Counted from the first letter of the stretch, positions 1 to 10,739 are shown. The stretch is 64,000 bases of DNA from Flavobacteriales bacterium (GCA_013002285.1 JABDKJ010000058.1:1-64000); one strand, 5' to 3'. Made by a program: numbers and translations. The notes: generated by a model from the sequence alone, not told the origin.

Positions 1-3000
1 TTGATGTGGCAATTACAGATGATGCGCTTAACGAGATAGACGAGACATTCAATGTGACCATCAGCAATGGCGTGAACACAACGATCTGTGTAGGCAACGA
101 AACAGGAGTTGGAGAGATCTTGGATAATGACCTTCCTCCATGTCTGAGTATTGCAGACGCGACAGAAGATGAGTCAATTGGAAACATGGTTTTCAATGTA
201 ACAATGACGGCACCTAGTGGACAGGACGTAACATTTGAATATGTTATTGCAGATCTTACAACAAATACTGGAACTTCAGACTATACAAATGCTCCGATAC
301 CAGTAACAATATTAGCTGGGGATGTAACGGCAACAGTTGCAGTTCCTATCAATGATGATCTATTGAATGAGATCGATGAGACATTCACTGTAACCTTGAT
401 CAATAATGTAAACGCAGATCTATGCTTAGGTTCAGAAACTGCGACTGGTGCGATCACAGATAATGATGCTACACCTTGCTTAAGCATAAGTGATGAAGTA
501 GTAGATGAATCTGCTGGTACAGTCACTATGACAGTTTCATTGGATGCCGTATCTGGTCAGACAGTAACGGTAGACTACTCATTGGCCGATATCACGACAA
601 ATACTATTGGATTGGATTACACAGACGCAACAGCAACTGTAACCATTCCAGAGGAGACGGCTTCAATGACATTCACAATAGACATCTTGGAAGATCTATT
701 GGATGAGATAGATGAGACATTTGAAGTGAATTTAGCTTCAGAAGTGAATGCTACTATTTGTGATGCACAAGCAATTGTGACGATCACCGACAATGACCTT
801 CCTCCTTGCGCGAGCATAAGTTCTGAGAGCGAAGATGAGTCAATAGGTAACATGACATTCACAGTAACACTTGACGCAGTTAGTGGACAAGATGTTTCTG
901 TAGATTATATTCTATCAGACCTTACTACGATCACAGGAGATGATTATACTAATTCTCCAACAACTGTGGTTGTGAACGAAGGTGATCTTACCTCAACATT
1001 CACTGTTCCGGTAATAGACGATCTTTTAGATGAAATAGATGAGACATTCGAAGTGACCATAAACAATGGTGTGAACACGACCATATGCGCTGGTGGTGAA
1101 ACTGGAGTAGGAACTATTCTTGACAATGACCTGCCTCCATGTTTCTCAGTTGCAGATGCGACCGTGAACGAAGCAGATGGTACAGTGACAATTGATGTGT
1201 CATTGAACGCGCCAAGTGGTCAGCCAGTATTCGTAGACTTTGGATTGAGTGATATTACAACAGGTACGCTACACCCAGATTATACTGATATTACTGGTAC
1301 TTTGACTTTCGCTCCAGGAAGTGTGTTGGAACAGTTTGATGTTTCTATCACAAGTGATCTATTGGATGAGATTGATGAAGACTTTCTTGTGACATTGACA
1401 AATAACGTAGATGCTGGAATATGTGATCCTACTGCAGTTGTGACCATCCTTGATGATGACCCAACTCCTTGTGTAAGTATTGACGATGTGGCAGTGAATG
1501 AAGCTGATGGAAATGCAGTGTTCACCGTAACACTTGATGCAGAAAGTGGACAGACAGTATCATTCGATTGGGCGATCAATGACCTGACTACGAACACACT
1601 TCATCCAGATCATGCAAATGTATTTGGAACAGCGGTTATTCCTGAAGGTCAAATGTCAGTGAATATTACCGTGCCGATCACAGATGATCTGTTGAATGAA
1701 ATAGATGAAACGTACGAAGTAGTTCTGTCTTCTGTAATAGGAGGGAATACAAATATCTGTGACGGAGTTGGTCTTGGAACGATCATCGATAATGATGCTC
1801 CGCCATGCTTGAGTATAGCTGGTGAAGCTCAAGACGAGTCAAATGATATCACATTCACAGTATCTCTTGATGCAGAAAGTGGACAGGATGTTACTTTCGA
1901 ATATGCTACCTCAGATCTCACAGCCTTGGTTGGAAGTGGTGACTATACAGCAGACTTGGGAACATTGACTATAGTAGAAGGAGATATGGATATCACGTTC
2001 ACAATTGCTATTAATGATGACTTGTTGAATGAGACTGATGAGACTTTCAATGCAACGATCACTAACCCGATCAATGCAACACTTTGCCCAGCAGCTGATG
2101 TTGCGGTAGGTACGATATTGAATAACGATGTGCCTCCATGTGTGAGCATTAACAGTGTAACACATGATGAAGCTGATGGAAATGCTGAGTTCGAATTGAG
2201 CTTGAATGCTCCATCTGGACAAGATGTAACAATAACGTATTATACATCTGATGATAGCGCGCTTGAAGGATTGGATTATTCTCCAGATTCTACAACAGTG
2301 ACTATCCCAGAAGGAGATACTACATTGTCGATATTCATCCCGATAAATGATGACGCGTTGTATGAATTCACGGAGACTTTCAATGTTACATTGATAGATC
2401 CAATAAACATGACTATTTGTGATACAGTAGGCGTGGCAACGATAGTGGACAACGACCCATTACCAGTGATCTGTGTTTCTGATGAAACAATAGATGAAGC
2501 TGATGGAACGGTGACACTTACATTCAGCTTGGATGTGCCAAGTGGAGAAGATGTACCGTTCACTTATGCAGACCTTACTTCAGGTGATGCGATAGATGGA
2601 CTGGATATAGACTTCACAGCTGGTACAGATACCATTTTTGCTGGTACTACTGAAACACTGATCACATTCCCTATCCTTGAAGACCTCTTGGACGAAAATG
2701 ATGAAACATTCGATGTAGTAATATCGTTCGCAACAAATGCCGTTATAGATCCATTATGCGCAACGGGAACAATTACGATCATAGATAATGATCCACCACC
2801 AGTAATGTGTATAGATGATGTGTCTGTAGATGAATCTGGAATGGCAACGCTCACGATATCTATTGATGCAGTAAGTGGATTGGATGTAACAGCAGACTGG
2901 AATACTTCTGATCTAGATGCGATCGGTGGAGTGGATTACACGATCTCTGGAGGATCTATTTTGATCCCAGCTGGAGGAACAAGTACAACTGTTTCTGTGC

Positions 3001-5174
3001 CATTCCTTGAAGATAACATTGACGAATTGGATGAGATGTTCGAAGTGATACTTACAAACCTGAACAATGCAACCCTTGGTGCAGATTGTTCAGGTGAAGT
3101 GACGATCCTGGATAATGATCAAACTCCAGAGATATGTATTACGAACACAGTAGTGGATGAGTCTGCTGGAACTGCAACACTTACAGTTTCGTTGACCAAC
3201 CCTAGTTCGCAGGACATAACATTCGACTTTACGACAGTTGATAACAATGCTACTGACGGAATAGATTATATTGGAGTATCTGCAGATGATACAACGATCG
3301 TTTCTATGGACTTATCTATGAATATTGTTGTAAGCATCTTGGATGATAGTTTCTTTGAAACTTCAGAGCAGATTAATGTGATCCTTTCTGACGCTGTGAA
3401 TGCGATCATAGATTGCAGTCTTGGTCAGATCACAATTACGGATAATGAACCAATACCATGTATCTCTATTAGTGATGTAACCATCAACGAGACTTCTGGA
3501 CTTGCAGAGTTCCAGGTATGTACTGATGTGTTGTCACAGTTGCCGATCGAATTCAATTATGAGACTTTCGATATTACTGCAGATAGTCCTTTGGATTATG
3601 AGACGGTAATTGCGGTGGATACAATACAGCCTTTGGATTCTTGTATGACCATTAGCATCAATGTTGTTGATGACAACTTGTGGGAATTCACAGAGCAATT
3701 CGGTATAACAATATCGTCCCCGACTAGTGCTACTATATGTGATGACACTGGAATAGCTACGATATTCGATGACAAAGACCCATCATTCATAAGCTTTGAT
3801 GTAGATGAGTCTAGCTACGATGAGAGTGCTGGCACTATAGGAATATTGGTTGTGAACAGTCAGCCGAACGTACAGACGATAACAGTACCAATTATAATTG
3901 CAGGTACAGCAACGGATGGAACGGATTACACTATTGTAACAGATACGGTGACCTTCCCATTTGCTGAAGACTCGGTATACTTCCAGATAAACTTGATTGA
4001 TGACATCATCTATGATGCTGGAGAAAACATAGTATTGACATTAGATGTGGCTAATATCCAAAATGCGAATGCTGGTTCTATCATTGTGCATACAGTGAAC
4101 ATCGTAGACAACGATTGTGCTGAGGACGATGATGGAGATGGTATTGAGAATTGTGATGAATTAGGAGACTGTAATGGAAACGGGATCCCGGATTACATAG
4201 ACTTCTATGATCCAATGGCTGATGAAGACGGAGATGGTGTAATAAACTTATTCGAAGAGGCCGATGGAGATGGAAACCCATGTAACGATGACTTTGATGG
4301 TGATGGAATACCAAACTGGGTAGACGATGACTCTGACGGTGATGGATATCCAGATTCACAAGAACAATTGAATGACGATGACAATGATGGTAATTATGAC
4401 TTCCTAGATCCATTTGATCCGAATGGTGATAATGATGGTGATGGTATCCTTAATGGAGATGAAGACCCTGACGGAAATGGTGACCCTTATGACGATGATT
4501 CTGATGGTGACGGCATAAACGACCTGAACGATCCGGACGATGACAATGACGGAATAGATACAGCTCTTGAAGATTGTGGTTCTGGTGGATACATCGGAAC
4601 AATAGATACGGATGGTGACGGAATACCTAACTATTTGGATGACGACTCCGATGGAGACTTTATTCCAGACTCTATTGAAGGGATCATAGATACGGATGGC
4701 GATGGTATACCGAACATGTGTGACGAGGATTCTGATAATGACGGCTTGACCGATCAGTTTGAGGGAGACAGTGACGTTGATATGGACGGAGCCGGAAACT
4801 ACATAGATACAGATTCTGATGATGACGGTATTGATGACTTCATTGATGGTATAGACGACTGTGATGGTGATGGTATCATGAACTTCTTAGATGCAGATCT
4901 TTGCGTGCTGATCATACCTGCGGCTTTCTCACCAAACAATGATGGTATAAGAGATATCTGGGAGATATATCCATTATCGGCATATCCGAACAATTCAGTA
5001 GAAATATTTACCAGATGGGGTAAAAAGATATACAGTGCAGCACCATATGAAAACAATTGGGATGGTTCTGGACCGAATGGACAATTACCAACAGGTACTT
5101 ACTTCTACATATTTGACCTGGGCGATGGCTCTGATATTGTCACAGGATATGTTTACATAAATAGATCAAGATAA
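1..5174 (+). CDS. Giant Calx-beta / TSP3-repeat adhesin, T9SS type B cargo (5' truncated)
   Basis: The reading frame is open from base 3, so the gene begins upstream and about 1723 C-terminal residues are visible. Up to about residue 1367 there are about 12 full and one partial tandem repeats of roughly 100-110 residues. Each has a DES/NEADG-type entry, an acidic LLxEIDETFxV motif and an ILDND exit, as in Calx-beta domains. Residues ~1368-1628 are DxDGDGxxD calcium-binding thrombospondin type 3 repeats. The last ~90 residues ([22 protein letters not shown]) are a gliding-motility-type (CHU_C) sorting domain, the type B signal for T9SS export. It is probably a cell-surface, calcium-stiffened adhesin. 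Nearly every Calx-beta repeat has one Cys at its start (PPC) and one near its end (TIC). A PorP/SprF gene follows after 14 bp. Ligand unknown. Confidence 0.9.
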   Translation, partial: DVAITDDALNEIDETFNVTISNGVNTTICVGNETGVGEILDNDLPPCLSIADATEDESIGNMVFNVTMTAPSGQDVTFEYVIADLTTNTGTSDYTNAPIPVTILAGDVTATVAVPINDDLLNEIDETFTVTLINNVNADLCLGSETATGAITDNDATPCLSISDEVVDESAGTVTMTVSLDAVSGQTVTVDYSLADITTNTIGLDYTDATATVTIPEETASMTFTIDILEDLLDEIDETFEVNLASEVNATICDAQAIVTITDNDLPPCASISSESEDESIGNMTFTVTLDAVSGQDVSVDYILSDLTTITGDDYTNSPTTVVVNEGDLTSTFTVPVIDDLLDEIDETFEVTINNGVNTTICAGGETGVGTILDNDLPPCFSVADATVNEADGTVTIDVSLNAPSGQPVFVDFGLSDITTGTLHPDYTDITGTLTFAPGSVLEQFDVSITSDLLDEIDEDFLVTLTNNVDAGICDPTAVVTILDDDPTPCVSIDDVAVNEADGNAVFTVTLDAESGQTVSFDWAINDLTTNTLHPDHANVFGTAVIPEGQMSVNITVPITDDLLNEIDETYEVVLSSVIGGNTNICDGVGLGTIIDNDAPPCLSIAGEAQDESNDITFTVSLDAESGQDVTFEYATSDLTALVGSGDYTADLGTLTIVEGDMDITFTIAINDDLLNETDETFNATITNPINATLCPAADVAVGTILNNDVPPCVSINSVTHDEADGNAEFELSLNAPSGQDVTITYYTSDDSALEGLDYSPDSTTVTIPEGDTTLSIFIPINDDALYEFTETFNVTLIDPINMTICDTVGVATIVDNDPLPVICVSDETIDEADGTVTLTFSLDVPSGEDVPFTYADLTSGDAIDGLDIDFTAGTDTIFAGTTETLITFPILEDLLDENDETFDVVISFATNAVIDPLCATGTITIIDNDPPPVMCIDDVSVDESGMATLTISIDAVSGLDVTADWNTSDLDAIGGVDYTISGGSILIPAGGTSTTVSVPFLEDNIDELDEMFEVILTNLNNATLGADCSGEVTILDNDQTPEICITNTVVDESAGTATLTVSLTNPSSQDITFDFTTVDNNATDGIDYIGVSADDTTIVSMDLSMNIVVSILDDSFFETSEQINVILSDAVNAIIDCSLGQITITDNEPIPCISISDVTINETSGLAEFQVCTDVLSQLPIEFNYETFDITADSPLDYETVIAVDTIQPLDSCMTISINVVDDNLWEFTEQFGITISSPTSATICDDTGIATIFDDKDPSFISFDVDESSYDESAGTIGILVVNSQPNVQTITVPIIIAGTATDGTDYTIVTDTVTFPFAEDSVYFQINLIDDIIYDAGENIVLTLDVANIQNANAGSIIVHTVNIVDNDCAEDDDGDGIENCDELGDCNGNGIPDYIDFYDPMADEDGDGVINLFEEADGDGNPCNDDFDGDGIPNWVDDDSDGDGYPDSQEQLNDDDNDGNYDFLDPFDPNGDNDGDGILNGDEDPDGNGDPYDDDSDGDGINDLNDPDDDNDGIDTALEDCGSGGYIGTIDTDGDGIPNYLDDDSDGDFIPDSIEGIIDTDGDGIPNMCDEDSDNDGLTDQFEGDSDVDMDGAGNYIDTDSDDDGIDDFIDGIDDCDGDGIMNFLDADLCVLIIPAAFSPNNDGIRDIWEIYPLSAYPNNSVEIFTRWGKKIYSAAPYENNWDGSGPNGQLPTGTYFYIFDLGDGSDIVTGYVYINRSR

Positions 5175-5188
5175 AAGAGAGAGGAGAA

Positions 5189-6106
5189 ATGATGAAAAAA
5201 CTAATATTTTCAATTACGATCATTTGTATGACATCACTAAGTGTTAATGCTCAGCAAGACGCGATCTTCAGCAATTACATTTGGAACCCGATGTCCTTTA
5301 ACCCTGCCATTGCAGGTACAAAAGGCTTCATGACAATGAATGCTACTGTTAGAGAACAGTGGGTAGGATTTGAAGGAAGACCAAGAACACAAGCATTTAA
5401 TATGCACACTTCTTTGCGTAACAAAGCATTGGGAGTGGGAGCATCTATTATAAATGACAAATTAGGACCCATTAACTCAATTACTTTACAGGGGAACCTT
5501 GCTTATAAACTTAAGATCGATAGAGGAACTTATCTCTCTATGGGTCTTAAGTCTGAACTATCGTTGTGGCAGGGTCATTTTGTAGATCTGGAATTAGCAG
5601 ATGACCCGACCCTTGCCAACAACATTCGAAGTGCATTCCTTCCGAATTTCGGATTTGGACTTTTACTGAAAGACCCTAAATATTTCGTGGGAATTTCAGT
5701 GCCAAAGTTCTTGAATAACGAATTGAATGATGGAAGTGTAGAATGGGGCCAAGGTGCTCAAGTGAATCACTATTTTGCCCATGCGGGATACTCCTATGAG
5801 GTGAATAGGGACTTATTTATTAAACCAAGTTTAATGGTGAACTATGTAAGGAACGTTCCTTTGGAGACCACAATATCTTTGAACGCAGAATTTCAAAGGC
5901 AGTTTTGGGTAGGTATGTCTTATAGGACGGCCCAAGCCATTACTCCTTTAATAGCTTATAAATTCAATCACCAGGTAAAGGCAGGATATGCTTTTGAAAT
6001 GGCCTTGAATTCCTTGATCAGCCACCAGGCAGGATCACACGAGCTTATGATAACATACGACTTTTATTATCCGAAAGGAAATGTCGTATCACCGATCTTC
6101 TTCTAG
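5189..6106 (+). CDS. PorP/SprF family type IX secretion outer-membrane protein
   Basis: A 305-residue protein with a cleavable signal peptide ending near NAQ (residue ~21). The mature part begins DAIFSNYIWNPMSFNPAIAG, the typical opening of PorP/SprF proteins, which are outer-membrane beta-barrels. Alternating hydrophobic strands continue to the C-terminus. SprF-type members are needed for secretion or surface attachment of the type B cargo encoded beside them, so this is the likely partner of the adhesin that ends 14 bp upstream. A purine-rich GAGGAG at 5181-5186 precedes ATG 5189; ATG 5192 is an equally good start. The stop overlaps the convergent deacetylase gene by 4 bp, and its terminator lies inside that gene. 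Family assignment is firm; the specific partnership is inference from position. Confidence 0.88.
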   Translation: MMKKLIFSITIICMTSLSVNAQQDAIFSNYIWNPMSFNPAIAGTKGFMTMNATVREQWVGFEGRPRTQAFNMHTSLRNKALGVGASIINDKLGPINSITLQGNLAYKLKIDRGTYLSMGLKSELSLWQGHFVDLELADDPTLANNIRSAFLPNFGFGLLLKDPKYFVGISVPKFLNNELNDGSVEWGQGAQVNHYFAHAGYSYEVNRDLFIKPSLMVNYVRNVPLETTISLNAEFQRQFWVGMSYRTAQAITPLIAYKFNHQVKAGYAFEMALNSLISHQAGSHELMITYDFYYPKGNVVSPIFF

Positions 6107-6705
6107 GCGAGAGGTCGGCAAACCCATTCTTTTTTATCTATGTATCCCAGTAGTTTCTCAACTACTGGGATCATTTTTTTATAACTTTTCTCATTCTCAT
6201 GAAAGACCACAATAGATCCCGGTCTTATTCTTTTGGTCACATTTTCAAGACACTTTTTTAGGCTTATTGCTTCATAGTCTTTACTGAGGATATCCCACAT
6301 GACGATCTTTTTGTTTAAGGATAATGCTCGTGCCTGAGCTCTTTTCATTTTGCCATAGGGCGGTCTGAATAGGCGATACGGAAAAACACTTTCGCACTTT
6401 TTTTGATCATCTAAATAGGCTTTTGTAGAACTACGCCAACCGTTCAAATGAGAAAAAGAGTGTCCACCAATGGCATGCCCCTTTTCGATATATTGCTCGT
6501 AAAGTTCTGGATAGGCGAGTACATTCTTTCCAAGCAAGAAGAATGTAGCTTTAGCATTGTGCTCATCCAGAAGTTCTATTAATTGTGGCGTAATATCTGG
6601 ATGTGGACCATCGTCAAAAGTCAGGAAGATCTCGTTAACACAGTTAGGGACAGTCCAAAGAGCATCGCGATAAATACCCCTAAATAGTATAGGAGGACGT
6701 ATCAA
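6103..6705 (-). CDS. Polysaccharide deacetylase (NodB homology) family protein
   Basis: A 200-residue carbohydrate esterase family 4 domain. TFDDGP at residues 29-34 supplies the catalytic and metal Asp, GGHSFSH at 80-86 the two metal-binding His, and FRPPYGK near 114 is the third NodB motif. Such enzymes remove acetyl groups from N-acetylglucosamine-type glycans; the substrate here is unknown. No signal peptide is visible, which for this compact form suggests cytoplasmic or membrane-peripheral action. The only plausible start is TTG at 6705, one codon after the TAA of the upstream DUF2723 gene and in the same frame, so translation is probably coupled to it. The 3' end overlaps sprF by 4 bp. 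Confidence 0.85.
   Translation of the reverse strand: MIRPPILFRGIYRDALWTVPNCVNEIFLTFDDGPHPDITPQLIELLDEHNAKATFFLLGKNVLAYPELYEQYIEKGHAIGGHSFSHLNGWRSSTKAYLDDQKKCESVFPYRLFRPPYGKMKRAQARALSLNKKIVMWDILSKDYEAISLKKCLENVTKRIRPGSIVVFHENEKSYKKMIPVVEKLLGYIDKKEWVCRPLA
6144..6180 (+). terminator. Intrinsic terminator of the adhesin-sprF transcript, inside the antisense gene
   Basis: Perfect 12-bp arms 6144-6155 and 6160-6171 enclose a TCTC loop and are followed by CA and seven T residues. It lies 38 bp after the SprF stop, within the coding region of the opposing deacetylase gene. Confidence 0.8.
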
Positions 6706-6708
6706 TTC

Positions 6709-9700
6709 TTAGAATTTGATCTTGGAGCTTCTCTTGCCATCTCGATAGTCCTTATTGGCTTTCATTACTTTAGCATATGTGTTTGCTGCATCTGAAATAG
6801 CCGCTTGGAACTCTTCCTGAATGGCTTCGTCCTGCGGATACATAGCAGAGACCATAATGCCTAATCGTCTCAAAACACCTTGATATGCGATCTCTATCTC
6901 CTGTTCTACTTTGGAAGAGAATTCAGGGTCCAATGAAGCGTAATAGTCGAGTTCACCCTTGTATTTATCTAACATTTTTCTAGAGATCTCATTGGCCACA
7001 TCGTCTTCACCGAGAGAGTAATAACCATCTACCAAAGGAATGACCACTTGATTGAATGGTACGTTCTTTTCCGGCATTTTTTCAAATGCAAGGTCCAGCA
7101 CATCCTTAGCCTGATCATCTTTTTCTTCCTCGATCAATTTCTCTGCGAGATTGGCCATGTGCAACCTTAGATTTGTTGTCATTCTTAGGTTATTCTCATC
7201 TAAATAGATGTTGTCTATATCCATGTTACCCCACTTGAACTTGTTCATTACTGTGTTATACATGTTGTCAGTATTCACTCCACCTAGCATGTTCGGGTTA
7301 GGCGATTTCTCGTGTTTTTTCGGAGTAAGCCTGTAGGCCAATCCTTCCAATTCAAAGTATGGATCTAAATTAACGTAAGCATCAGGGCCGGTAGTTACGG
7401 CATAATAAACCGGGCGTTCCCAATTGAAAGTGGAAAGCATATCCAACATCATCATGTTGTTCTTTACTAGATTACTTCCCGGTAGTTTCCATTCCATATA
7501 GTCTTCTACCATACTTGTATCTTCTGGTTGAATGACACCTTTTGCCAAAAGGTCTTCTTTGTCCAATTGCATGCGCATAGTACGTGTTGGAAGATAGTTG
7601 AGCCAAGAACCATTTATGTTCACCATGTTCTTGTCATCACTCAAAAACTCAATAGCTTCTGAAAGCTCCAAATATTTGTCTTTTTCAGCCTTAGCCAAGA
7701 TCCTGGAATCAACATTTTTCTTGAAAGTCATTTGTATTTGTCCTCTTTGGGTCAACTGTTTCAGGTAAGAAAATTCTTCAACTACACTTACATCCCTTGT
7801 TCCTTGCCTGTACATCTCTTCTCTCATTGTGAATGGAACAGGGTCAGATTCATAAGCCTTTCTCTTCATTTGATCTATGTACCAATCTGTATTGGAAAGA
7901 CTTAAGTTCATTACCCTGACATCTGTCCGTTCTCCTTCTACTTCTTGTGCATACCAAAGAGGGAAAGTATCGTTGTCACCATTGGTGAATAGGATCGCAT
8001 TTTCCTCGCAGCTATTCAGGTAATTGCTTGCAAAATCCACAGCCGTTTCTCTTTTAGACCTGTTATGGTCATCCCAACCCTGAGTTGCCATGAGCATAGG
8101 AGCTACAAGTCCAATAGCTGTTGCTAAGTAGGCCCAAGAAGGACTTTCTGGTTTGTCCTTGCCTAACATTTTGAATATGATGAACAGAGCAAAGGAGATG
8201 AACGATATATATAATGCCGCAAAACCAAAATGTAAATTCCCATCCATCATTCCGCTGATGAGGAAAATTAGGCTTAATCCGAATGCTATTCCAGTTCCAA
8301 TTCCGTATTGCTTCATGCTCAAGTTTTTTATAGAATCGAAAAGCGCAAATACACCAAGACCTATCCACATCGCAAATGCATAGAACGACCCCACGAATGC
8401 ATAGTCCCTTTCACGAGGTTGCATTGGATATTGGTTCAAATAGATCACAATGGCCACTCCTGTTAAAAGGAAGAGTAAAAATATGACCAGCCAATTCCTA
8501 TGGTCTCTGAATAGCTGATAGAACAGACCTATGAGACCAAAAATAAATGGAATGAAATAGAACTTGTTATATCCTTTGTTCCGGGTCATGCTTTCAGGCA
8601 AATTATCCTGACTTCCCAGGCGTTGTCTGTCAATGAAATTTACTCCACTTAGCCAATTTCCGTCCAAAATACCTCCATGGCCTTGAATGTCGTTTTGTCT
8701 TCCCGCAAAGTTCCACATGAAGTATCGCCAATACATCCAATTCAATTGATAATCTTTGAAAAATCGGATGTTATTCCCAGTTGTGGGAGCCTTTTTTGGT
8801 TTTGTGCGATCATAGAGCACTTTACCTTCTCTGTTCCTTTTTACATCCCCAGTTTGTGGGTCTGTTCGTGGATAGTAAATGTCTTTTTCCTTTATGCCAC
8901 CCCATGAAAGATACTGAGGTATATGGTTGGCTTGACTGCTGTACATCCTTGGGAATAGCGTAGTGAACTTGGGATTGTAAACGATCACAGACTTCTTTTT
9001 GTCATCAGAAATGATATACTCTTCCAATAATGACAAATTTCCGCCCTCATTAGCAAGGAATTGCTCTGCATCGAATCTATTGTTGAATGAAGCTTTACGG
9101 TCGCTTTTCTTCCTGCGTTCTACCTTGTTTGCATCATAAATGGAGTAAGACTTGAAATAAACAGGTGTTCCATCGACTCTTTCCTTTTCATTGGCATTGA
9201 AATGCTGCCCTTTGAAGAGCGGACGGTCTCCATATTGCTCTCTGTTCAGATAGGAGAGTAGTGTAAATACATTTTCCGGGTTGTTCTCATCCATTGGTGG
9301 ATTTGCCGAAGAACGAATAACGATCATTGCGAAGGTGCTGTACCCCAATAGGATCACAAAGAGGCTCATTAAACCAATGTTCAATAATTTACTCGGTTCT
9401 TTTATAATAAATGCAAAAGCAGCACCAGCGCCAATGAACAAGGTCATCCATAATTTACTGGCAGAGGGTTGGTATTCATTGCCCCAAATAGGGATCAAGA
9501 GCAAAACTGCCAGGACTACGGCAACTAGTTTCCAAATTTTAGATGGGTTATGCGAAATGAATATTAAGCTGGTCAAATAAGCGATAGCCAATATGGCTAG
9601 AGTAATAGATCCTATATTAAAGGATGTACCCATATTATTGGTAAAGAACACTTCATATCCGCAAGCCATTTTAACAAGACCGGGAATGATACCCGATTGA

Positions 9701-10458
9701 ATAAAAACCAAGATGGCTACTGAAGAAACACCAGTTATGATAAGTCCTTTGATAGAGAGCTCATGGTTCTTTAAATAATAAACCAATGCGATGGCAGGAA
9801 TACAGAGCAATCCCAATAGATGAACTCCAATGGAAAGTCCCATCAAATAAGCGATAAGAATGATCCATCGTTCAGAATATTTACTTCCTTTTGGCTCAGA
9901 ATCCCATTTGATGATGGCCCAGAATACAACAGCTGTAAAGAGCGAAGACATAGCATATACCTCGCCTTCCACAGCAGAGAACCAGAAAGAATCTGAAAAA
10001 GTATAGGCTAAAGCACCGACAAGCCCACTTCCAATAATAGCGATGATCTGTCCAAAGCTCAAGACATTGTTGGTTTCTTCACCTATCGCTTTTTGTCCTT
10101 TAGGTAGTTTTTTCTGACCATTATTCACAACCACTGTTTTACCAATGTGGGCCATTTTCTTGGCAAATGCAGTAATGGTCCAGAATAGGAACAAAATAGT
10201 GAAGGAACTACAAAGAGCAGAAAGTATATTGGTCATGTAGGCTGCATCTTCGGCCCCATTGAATATCATGAAAAAACGCGCAAGTATCATAAAGAATGGC
10301 GCTCCCGGAGGGTGACCCACTTCAAGCTTATACGCTGTAGCGATAAATTCCCCACAGTCCCAGAAACTGGCAGTTGGCTCTATGGTCATAATATAGACCA
10401 GTGAAGCAATGGCGAATACTGCCCAACCAACTATTATGTTTAACTTCTTGAAATTCAT
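6709..10458 (-). CDS. DUF2723 family membrane protein, probable GT117 O-glycosyltransferase
   Basis: A 1249-residue integral membrane protein. The N-terminal ~420 residues contain many hydrophobic segments, and a second membrane block lies around residues 590-790. The hallmark SFWDCGEF (residues 31-38, with D34 and E37) followed by the conserved HPPGAPFF is the DUF2723 signature. About 460 soluble, periplasm-facing residues follow. The family is classed as glycosyltransferase GT117; its human relative TMEM260 is a protein O-mannosyltransferase. A role in O-glycosylation of exported proteins, plausibly the T9SS cargo nearby, is inference. The polysaccharide deacetylase follows one codon after the stop in the same frame. 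ATG 10458 is the natural start because the first membrane helix follows at once. Confidence 0.85.
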   Translation of the reverse strand: MNFKKLNIIVGWAVFAIASLVYIMTIEPTASFWDCGEFIATAYKLEVGHPPGAPFFMILARFFMIFNGAEDAAYMTNILSALCSSFTILFLFWTITAFAKKMAHIGKTVVVNNGQKKLPKGQKAIGEETNNVLSFGQIIAIIGSGLVGALAYTFSDSFWFSAVEGEVYAMSSLFTAVVFWAIIKWDSEPKGSKYSERWIILIAYLMGLSIGVHLLGLLCIPAIALVYYLKNHELSIKGLIITGVSSVAILVFIQSGIIPGLVKMACGYEVFFTNNMGTSFNIGSITLAILAIAYLTSLIFISHNPSKIWKLVAVVLAVLLLIPIWGNEYQPSASKLWMTLFIGAGAAFAFIIKEPSKLLNIGLMSLFVILLGYSTFAMIVIRSSANPPMDENNPENVFTLLSYLNREQYGDRPLFKGQHFNANEKERVDGTPVYFKSYSIYDANKVERRKKSDRKASFNNRFDAEQFLANEGGNLSLLEEYIISDDKKKSVIVYNPKFTTLFPRMYSSQANHIPQYLSWGGIKEKDIYYPRTDPQTGDVKRNREGKVLYDRTKPKKAPTTGNNIRFFKDYQLNWMYWRYFMWNFAGRQNDIQGHGGILDGNWLSGVNFIDRQRLGSQDNLPESMTRNKGYNKFYFIPFIFGLIGLFYQLFRDHRNWLVIFLLFLLTGVAIVIYLNQYPMQPRERDYAFVGSFYAFAMWIGLGVFALFDSIKNLSMKQYGIGTGIAFGLSLIFLISGMMDGNLHFGFAALYISFISFALFIIFKMLGKDKPESPSWAYLATAIGLVAPMLMATQGWDDHNRSKRETAVDFASNYLNSCEENAILFTNGDNDTFPLWYAQEVEGERTDVRVMNLSLSNTDWYIDQMKRKAYESDPVPFTMREEMYRQGTRDVSVVEEFSYLKQLTQRGQIQMTFKKNVDSRILAKAEKDKYLELSEAIEFLSDDKNMVNINGSWLNYLPTRTMRMQLDKEDLLAKGVIQPEDTSMVEDYMEWKLPGSNLVKNNMMMLDMLSTFNWERPVYYAVTTGPDAYVNLDPYFELEGLAYRLTPKKHEKSPNPNMLGGVNTDNMYNTVMNKFKWGNMDIDNIYLDENNLRMTTNLRLHMANLAEKLIEEEKDDQAKDVLDLAFEKMPEKNVPFNQVVIPLVDGYYSLGEDDVANEISRKMLDKYKGELDYYASLDPEFSSKVEQEIEIAYQGVLRRLGIMVSAMYPQDEAIQEEFQAAISDAANTYAKVMKANKDYRDGKRSSKIKF

Positions 10459-10585
10459 GTATGTAATGGGTTTTTAAGAGAAATTAATTGCTTGCGAATT
10501 TAGAAAATTAATCTTTCCATAAGTGAGCGATTCACAGACCTTAACAAATTGCTTTTTGGCAAATAAATAATGCTTAGTGCAATGG

Positions 10586-10614
10586 TTTGAAATATCTAAA
10601 AAAGTATAAATTTG
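10586..10614 (+). promoter_or_regulatory. Promoter of tRNA-Gln
   Basis: TTTG at 10586-10589, 17 bp spacer, TAAATTTG at 10607-10614. This matches the Bacteroidota housekeeping consensus (TTTG / TAnnTTTG). The predicted transcript starts a few bases before the mature tRNA. Confidence 0.75.
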
Positions 10615-10624
10615 CATCCGCAAT

Positions 10625-10695
10625 TGTCCCATGGTGTAATGGTAACACTCCGGTTTTTGGTACCGTCATTCCAGGTTCGAGTCCTGGTGGGACAA
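10625..10695 (+). tRNA. tRNA-Gln (anticodon TTG)
   Basis: A 71-nt cloverleaf. Acceptor arms are 10625-10631 and 10688-10694 (seven pairs), the T arm is CCAGG/CCTGG around TTCGAGT, and the anticodon loop TTTTGGT has TTG at 10657-10659. The discriminator A is at 10695 and CCA is not encoded. The first anticodon-stem pair (positions 27-43; bases 10650 and 10666) is a C-T mismatch; the other four pair. The UUG anticodon reads CAA and, by wobble, CAG. It stands alone, with its own promoter and a strong terminator hairpin directly after it. Confidence 0.93.
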
Positions 10696-10696
10696 C

Positions 10697-10739
10697 TTAA
10701 ATGCAAAGAGGCCTTCAACGAAGGCCTCTTTGCATTTAA
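10697..10739 (+). terminator. Terminator hairpin after tRNA-Gln
   Basis: A perfect 20-bp inverted repeat (10697-10716 and 10720-10739) with a 3-nt loop, beginning two bases after the tRNA discriminator. The right arm has only short T runs, so it may also act in RNA processing. Confidence 0.7.

Noticed and set aside
120..3760. Regular repetition that might suggest a CRISPR array or satellite
   Set aside because: The period is about 300 bp, the copies are diverged at DNA level, and the frame is continuous through all units, so it is a coding repeat.
281..3790. Series of minus-strand frames across the Calx-beta repeats
   Set aside because: They recur with the period of the repeats and have no start context or protein features; the plus-strand repeats explain them.
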